From: Flavobacterium urocaniciphilum
GTDB taxonomy: Bacteria; Bacteroidota; Bacteroidia; Flavobacteriales; Flavobacteriaceae
Direction: 5' to 3'
DNA length: 64,000 nucleotides
Assembly (NCBI RefSeq): GCF_900110615.1
Contig: NZ_FOEI01000002.1
Span: forward strand, 186,001 to 250,000
Both the position numbers and the translations under genes were made by a program. Each line of letters begins with the position of its first letter. Within the stretch, counting starts at the first letter, position 1. Positions 59,953 to 64,000 of this stretch are shown in pieces. The notes beneath the pieces were generated by a model. It was not told where the DNA came from and searched no databases. It was given only the letters and a program-made list of their open reading frames with translations.

Positions 59953-60790
59953 CTTTTTTAGATTCTGTTTCTGGTTTAGGTGTTTCTTTAATTTCGGTTT
60001 TTAATTCTTCTTCAGTTTTATTTTCTGGTTCTTTAGGCTTTGGATTGTAAGGTTCTAAATTGTTTAATTTTAAATATTCAACCGCAAGTTGACTCATTCT
60101 AAAACTTACCATTTGTTTGTTTTTTGCTTTTGAAGCTTCTACAATTTGTTTGTCTTCTACAATATAAAAAATAAATCCATTAATATAATCTTCTGGAATA
60201 TGAAGCGTATTCATAATGTAATCACTATCAAATGAATTGTTGATTTTCTTTTGTAAAAATTCTTTTCGTTCTACTTCTAATTCAGCTTTTAGTTGTTTTG
60301 TTCTTCCTGAAATGGCATTTAATAATGGATCGATTCCGAAATGTGTATTCAGTCCAAATTGTCCGTCTATGTCTGATGCTGTTTTTAATCTTCTTTCTGC
60401 AGGAGTGTATTTTTTTTGTCCTTTTGGTACTAGTCCTAAAGTTTCTGCATTAACATTATCATGACTGGTTACCATTATTTCCTTTATACGCTTACTATAA
60501 ATTTCTAGTTTTATAAATAATAAATCGCTTCCGAAATCTTTTTTGGTTACAATGTGTTTTTTAGCAACTAAATGAATGGCGCTAAAAACTATTGTATCAT
60601 TAACCTTAGCTTTTAATTTAAAATATCCACCATTAGTAGAAATTGTGTTACTTTTGTTTGAGATATTTACAATGTTAATTCCATCATTGTCGTTTGTTTC
60701 TACAATGATTTTTCCTCTAATTATTGAATCTTGTTGTGATAAAATAAATTGAGAGCAGAATAAAATTAATATTTGTAATAATCTTTTCAA
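59945..60790 (-). CDS. Exported protein with a carboxypeptidase-regulatory-like domain
   Basis: A 281-residue protein. A signal peptide (LLQILILFCSQFILSQ) leads into a domain of about 85 residues (IRGKIIVETNDNDGINIVNI, STNGGYFKLKAKVNDTIVFS) that matches the CarboxypepD_reg-like fold used in TonB-linked proteins. A helical middle follows and an acidic, Pro/Lys/Glu-rich tail ends it. It has no plug or barrel. The role is unknown; it heads the operon with the DUF6702-like and M1 genes, so the three may work on the same exported peptide or surface process. Confidence 0.82.
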   Translation of the reverse strand: MKRLLQILILFCSQFILSQQDSIIRGKIIVETNDNDGINIVNISNKSNTISTNGGYFKLKAKVNDTIVFSAIHLVAKKHIVTKKDFGSDLLFIKLEIYSKRIKEIMVTSHDNVNAETLGLVPKGQKKYTPAERRLKTASDIDGQFGLNTHFGIDPLLNAISGRTKQLKAELEVERKEFLQKKINNSFDSDYIMNTLHIPEDYINGFIFYIVEDKQIVEASKAKNKQMVSFRMSQLAVEYLKLNNLEPYNPKPKEPENKTEEELKTEIKETPKPETESKKDE

Positions 60791-60878
60791 TAAAGTTGAA
60801 TTATTTTGTAAAAATATAGGTTCAATTTTTAATCTACTAATAAAATTTTGTTAAGAATATTGAAAATTATATAAAAAT

Positions 60879-61586
60879 ATGAAAAGAGTTATAATTGCTA
60901 GTACTTCAACGTTATATAATGGTGGTTATTTAGAATATTTGAAACCAACATTAACCGACTTTTTTAAAGATGTAAAACAATTAATTTTTGTTCCTTTTGC
61001 TCGTCCAGGCGGAATTTCACATGATGAATATACGGAAAAAGTTGCTGGTTTTTTCGCAGATTTAAATATTGCTGTAAAAGGTTTGCATGAATTTGAAAAC
61101 AAAATTGAAGCTATAGAAAATGCTCAAGCAATATTTACTGGCGGAGGAAATACATTTGTATTAGTTAGTATGTTGTATAAATTTAATTTATTAGATGCTA
61201 TTCAAAATGCAGTTGAAAACGGCACACCTTATTTGGGGTCGAGTGCGGGAAGTAACATTTGTGGTTTAACAATGGGTACAACTAATGATATGCCAATTAT
61301 GTATCCGCCTAACTTTAGAACTTTAGGTTTAGTTTCTTTTAATTTGAATCCACATTATTTAGACCCTATTGAAGGATCGACACATATGGGAGAAACACGA
61401 GAAACACGAATTAAAGAGTTTCATCACTATAATCCACAATCTGTTTTAGGATTGAGAGAAGGAAGCTGGTTAGAAGTTTTAGGAGATAAAATAACTTTAA
61501 AAGGAGAATTGCCTGCAAGATTATTTCAACAAGGTAAAGAGCCAATAGAATTAGAAACTGGTTCTGACTTGAGTGAATTAAAATAA
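60879..61586 (+). CDS. pepE: Dipeptidase PepE (S51)
   Basis: A 235-residue cytoplasmic alpha-aspartyl dipeptidase. The nucleophile elbow is YLGSSAGSNI near residue 121, with the upstream QAIFTGGGNTFVLV and the later LNPHYLDP and GLREGSWLEV that bring the His and Glu of the catalytic set. It hydrolyses dipeptides with an N-terminal aspartate. It is a single gene, closed by a terminator that is shared in design with the tRNA terminator nearby. Confidence 0.94.
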   Translation: MKRVIIASTSTLYNGGYLEYLKPTLTDFFKDVKQLIFVPFARPGGISHDEYTEKVAGFFADLNIAVKGLHEFENKIEAIENAQAIFTGGGNTFVLVSMLYKFNLLDAIQNAVENGTPYLGSSAGSNICGLTMGTTNDMPIMYPPNFRTLGLVSFNLNPHYLDPIEGSTHMGETRETRIKEFHHYNPQSVLGLREGSWLEVLGDKITLKGELPARLFQQGKEPIELETGSDLSELK

Positions 61587-61591
61587 AATAT

Positions 61592-61619
61592 GCCTCAATT
61601 TATTTGAGGCTTTTTTTTT
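61592..61619 (+). terminator. Terminator after pepE
   Basis: Stem gcctcaa/ttgaggc followed by a T run. It has the same core as the hairpin at 61690-61715 beyond the tRNA, and is the left part of the duplicated unit. Confidence 0.85.
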
Positions 61620-61620
61620 G

Positions 61621-61669
61621 AGCGGAAGACGAGGGTTCTCGTTATATGTAACGAGACGACATTCAGCTT
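61621..61669 (-). pseudogene. Truncated tRNA-Gly(TCC) relic with altered T-arm
   Basis: The first 13 bases (61621-61633, plus strand) and the last dozen (61657-61669) match the 3' acceptor side and the anticodon-stem side of the intact tRNA-Gly at 61718. The T-arm between them has been replaced by an inverted repeat, TCTCGTTA-TATG-TAACGAGA (61637-61656). The D-arm, 5' acceptor and most of the anticodon arm are missing, so it cannot be a working tRNA. Confidence 0.8.
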
Positions 61670-61689
61670 TAAATTTTTTTTAAATAAAA

Positions 61690-61715
61690 AAAGCCTCAAA
61701 TTTCTTTGAGGCTTT
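61690..61715 (-). terminator. Terminator of the tRNA-Gly(TCC) pair
   Basis: A perfect 11-bp stem aaagcctcaaa/tttgaggcttt with a four-base loop, two bases after the second tRNA-Gly and followed by T on the minus strand. Confidence 0.8.
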
Positions 61716-61717
61716 AG

Positions 61718-61790
61718 AGCGGAAGACGAGGGTCGAACTCGCGACATTCAGCTTGGAAGGCTGACGCTCTACCAACTGAGCTACTTCCGC
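61718..61790 (-). tRNA. tRNA-Gly (anticodon TCC), copy 1
   Basis: A 73-nt tRNA with acceptor GCGGAAG/CTTCCGC, anticodon loop CTTCCAA giving UCC, T-arm GCGAGTTCGACCCTCGT and U73. Read on the minus strand; identical in its tRNA body to the copy at 61820. Confidence 0.95.
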
Positions 61791-61819
61791 ATGGTAGATT
61801 TTTTATTTCAATAAATTTG

Positions 61820-61892
61820 AGCGGAAGACGAGGGTCGAACTCGCGACATTCAGCTTGGAAGGCTGACGCTCTACCAACTGAGCTACTTCCGC
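61820..61892 (-). tRNA. tRNA-Gly (anticodon TCC), copy 2
   Basis: A second identical 73-nt tRNA-Gly(TCC), the first transcribed. The nine bases before each copy (atggtagat on the plus strand) are also the same, so the duplication covered some 5' flank. Confidence 0.95.
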
Positions 61893-61919
61893 ATGGTAGA
61901 TGTTTTTGTTTTGTGGGTG

Positions 61920-61927
61920 CAAATATA
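61920..61927 (-). promoter_or_regulatory. Promoter -7 box of the tRNA-Gly(TCC) pair
   Basis: On the minus strand TATATTTG, the same box as for the tRNA cluster at 21282; TTTG lies 21 bases upstream (61949-61952). Confidence 0.65.
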
Positions 61928-62017
61928 ATATCAAATTATAGTTAATTGCAAATTTTTTTTGAAAAAAAATAAGATATTTTGTGATTAAGTTTGTAATTCG
62001 TTAGTTAATAAAAGGTT

Positions 62018-62467
62018 ATGAGTAATATAAAAATAAAAAAAATTTCTCATTTAGAAACAATTCCGGTAAGAAGTGAAGTTTTACGAAAAGGTAAACCTAT
62101 TGAATCGTGTTATTTTGAAGGTGATGAATTAGAAGAAACGGTACATTTTGGATTGTTCAATGATGAAATATTGATAGGAGTTGCTTCTATTTTTAAAACA
62201 AAATCGAATCATTTTTCTGAAGAAAAGCAATATCAATTGAGAGGAATGGCGGTTTTGGAAGACTACCAAGGAAAAAGGTTAGGAGGTGTTTTATTAGAAG
62301 AAGCAATTCGGTTTGTACAACAAAATCAAGCAGATATTTTATGGTTTAACGCAAGAGAAAATGCAGTAAATTTTTACAAAAATTATAATTTTCGTATTTT
62401 TGGCAAGCCATTTGATATTAATGGGATCGGAATTCATTATGTGATGTATATGAATTTTGTCGGTTAA
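62018..62467 (+). CDS. GNAT family N-acetyltransferase
   Basis: A 149-residue GNAT. The acetyl-CoA loop is QLRGMAVLEDYQGKRLGGVL (residues about 70-90), followed by the helix LEEAIRFVQQNQ and the C-terminal strand ENAVNFYKNYNFRIFGKPFD, in the order of ElaA/YitI-like members. The substrate is unknown. It is a single gene between the tRNA pair and the L,D-transpeptidase gene. Confidence 0.9.
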   Translation: MSNIKIKKISHLETIPVRSEVLRKGKPIESCYFEGDELEETVHFGLFNDEILIGVASIFKTKSNHFSEEKQYQLRGMAVLEDYQGKRLGGVLLEEAIRFVQQNQADILWFNARENAVNFYKNYNFRIFGKPFDINGIGIHYVMYMNFVG

Positions 62468-62523
62468 ACACGCTTTTCGTCGACATTATTTAATATGCAC
62501 GCATATTTTTTTAAATTTGTTAT

Positions 62524-64000
62524 ATGATGAAGAAAATTTGCATATTCATAGGTTTGCTTTTTGTTGTTTTTATGTCTTGTAAAAACAGCTCTAAGGAAGA
62601 ATTTGTTGAAAGTGAAGATTATTTCGATACCATCAGAAAGATGACTGTTCACGCAATGCCTGAAGATTTATTAGCAGATAAAACAGATAGTATAAGAGGG
62701 CTTTACAAGCAATTTGATAATCATGAAATTTGGATTGATTCTGAAAATAGAGAAGATTTAATATCTCAAATTGAAAAAGCAAAATACGAAGGATTGAATC
62801 CGGAAGATTATAATTTATCTAAAATTTATCAAATTGAATTACGTAAAGATTCATTACAATTAGAAGAACAATTAGCCTACGATATTTTACTTACACAAAC
62901 CTTTGAGAAAATTTGTAACCATTTCTATAGAGGTAAATTAAACCCAAAAGAGGTTTATGATAATTGGGATTTATATGAGAAAAAAGTAGCCTTATCTTCC
63001 TTAATTAAACCAGCAATTGAGAACAAAAAAATTGGAGCTACCATAACTAGTTTGTTGCCTACACACCCTCAATATTTGTCTTTAAAAGAAGCCTTAGCCA
63101 ATATTAATACTTTACCCAATTCTAAATTTGATTCGATTAATACCAATCAAAAAATTAAGCTGAATGATAATTTAGAAGTCATTAAAGAAATTAAACGTCG
63201 TTTAGTTTATTGGAAAGATTTAAAAGTTAATGATACGCTTTATACTTCTAAATATGATGCTAAAACTTTTGAAGCAGTAAAAAAATTTCAAGCCCGTCAC
63301 GGACTTAAAAATGATGGTGTAATTGGTATTGGTACTTTAAAAGCATTAAATTATAATAAAGAAACTCGAAAGGCTCAGATTTTAGCTAACTTAGAGCGTT
63401 GGCGTTGGTTTTCTAGAGATTTAGGTGATCAATATTTAATAATTAATTTACCGGATTATTGGTTAAATTATGTAAAAAATAACGATACCATTGCTACGCG
63501 AAAAATTGTTTGTGGAAGACCAAAAAGAATGACTCCAATTTTATCTTCAAGATTGTCCAATTTTGTTTTTAATCCAACTTGGACTGTTCCACCAACTATT
63601 ATAAAAGAAGATTTATCAGTTGAAGCTTCTGCTAATAGAAATTATTTTTCAAGAAATAGAATTACTATTTATAATGGTAAAAATGAAGAAGTTTCTCCTT
63701 ATAGCTGGAATCCAGATAAAGCTGAAAGTTATCGTTATGTTCAAACGCCAGGTTATAATAATTCGTTAGGTTTAGTAAAATTCAACTTTCCTAATCATCA
63801 TTTGGTTTATTTGCACGACACTAATCATAGAGATTATTTTGCATACACCTATAGAGCATTAAGTTCGGGTTGTGTTCGTGTAGAAAATCCAGTAAACTTA
63901 GCTAAATTAATTCTTTCTGATCAAGATAATGGAAGATGGAAAAGTATCGATTCGATTCGAAAAGAAAGAGCGGAAAGAGAAAAGAAATTAATGCTTCAAA
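62524..64000 (+). CDS. L,D-transpeptidase (YcbB-like), 3' end cut by the window
   Basis: Open to the right edge, at least 492 residues. A lipoprotein-like leader (ICIFIGLLFVVFMSC, with MKK before it) is followed by an unusual helical N-terminal region, a peptidoglycan-binding segment (FEAVKKFQARHGLKNDGVIG) and the YkuD catalytic domain with HLVYLHDTNHRDYF (His) and SSGCVRVENP (Cys near residue 450). It makes 3-3 cross-links in peptidoglycan or anchors lipoproteins. The start is ATG 62524 or the next codon, 62527. The C-terminus, with a charged tail beginning, is missing. Confidence 0.92.
   Translation, partial: MMKKICIFIGLLFVVFMSCKNSSKEEFVESEDYFDTIRKMTVHAMPEDLLADKTDSIRGLYKQFDNHEIWIDSENREDLISQIEKAKYEGLNPEDYNLSKIYQIELRKDSLQLEEQLAYDILLTQTFEKICNHFYRGKLNPKEVYDNWDLYEKKVALSSLIKPAIENKKIGATITSLLPTHPQYLSLKEALANINTLPNSKFDSINTNQKIKLNDNLEVIKEIKRRLVYWKDLKVNDTLYTSKYDAKTFEAVKKFQARHGLKNDGVIGIGTLKALNYNKETRKAQILANLERWRWFSRDLGDQYLIINLPDYWLNYVKNNDTIATRKIVCGRPKRMTPILSSRLSNFVFNPTWTVPPTIIKEDLSVEASANRNYFSRNRITIYNGKNEEVSPYSWNPDKAESYRYVQTPGYNNSLGLVKFNFPNHHLVYLHDTNHRDYFAYTYRALSSGCVRVENPVNLAKLILSDQDNGRWKSIDSIRKERAEREKKLMLQ

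Noticed and set aside
61621..61669. Prophage attachment site at the tRNA-Gly
   Set aside because: A tRNA fragment beside an intact tRNA can mark integration, but there is no integrase or foreign gene, and the shared terminator core on both units is better explained by a local duplication.
62464..62652. A 62-codon minus-strand frame over the start of the L,D-transpeptidase
   Set aside because: It overlaps the leader of a real gene on the other strand and has no supporting signal.

Overview
The window is AT-rich chromosomal DNA (roughly one third G+C by eye) from a member of the Bacteroidota, almost certainly family Flavobacteriaceae and Flavobacterium-like. Supporting signs are gldB and gldC gliding genes, a type IX secretion plug protein (DUF5103), S46, M1 and M16 exported peptidases, a HPPK-deoxynucleoside kinase fusion, A-rich leaders without Shine-Dalgarno sequences, and many promoters of the Bacteroidota form TAnnTTTG with an upstream TTG/TTTG. 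No prophage, transposase, CRISPR array or integrase is visible. Most of it is core genome.

Layout. 1-6.2 kb: the end of a Crp/Fnr regulator, a U32-family hydroxylase, a tightly packed seven-gene redox/stress operon (pirin, GNAT, OsmC, mono-cluster ferredoxin, SRPBCC, FMN reductase, OsmC) and a yceI gene. The operon and yceI carry the same 16-bp palindrome at the same distance from their -7 boxes. 6.2-12.5 kb: an unknown membrane protein, fabD, small lipoproteins, a secreted repeat-rich protein, and an ECF sigma/anti-sigma/lipoprotein unit. 12.5-17.6 kb: a DMT transporter, galE and a DegT aminotransferase, diverging from kdtA (LPS and surface sugar synthesis). 17.7-20.8 kb: an S46 peptidase, a lipoprotein and a DUF1508 protein. 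20.9-25.8 kb: a tRNA-Gly(GCC)-Leu(TAA)-Leu(TAA) cluster, mutS, a SpoU methyltransferase and the folK-dNK fusion. 25.9-37.7 kb: sppA, an AsmA-like protein, pruA, apaG, the T9SS plug, an M16 protease and a methyltransferase. 37.7-39.0 kb: a broken GxxExxY gene between repeats, then map. 39.1-45.6 kb: a CoA-transferase and a tetR-ABC-HlyD-TolC export operon. 45.6-50.7 kb: gldC, gldB, nadE, a response regulator and dnaG. 50.7-57.0 kb: an outer-membrane protein, anti-sigma and ECF sigma set, tandem repeats, a polyprenyl synthase, rlmN, an O-methyltransferase, PAP2 and tatA. 57.1-64.0 kb: an M1 peptidase, a DUF6702-like gene and its partner, pepE, two tRNA-Gly(TCC) plus a tRNA relic, a GNAT protein and a partial L,D-transpeptidase.

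Most interesting points. (1) A candidate Crp/Fnr-type regulon: the palindrome sits near -41 of two stress promoters, 2 kb from a Crp/Fnr gene. (2) An ABC exporter subunit with a changed signature motif, Walker B, catalytic glutamate and H-loop. (3) A DnaG whose zinc-finger ligands are all replaced. (4) A GxxExxY gene with a stop at codon 3 inside repeat flanks. (5) A tRNA-Gly relic with a rebuilt T-arm hairpin inside a duplicated tRNA-terminator unit. (6) A heptamer tandem repeat inside the tatA promoter. Functions are read from recognised sequence families; promoters, operators and terminators are predictions from pattern only.
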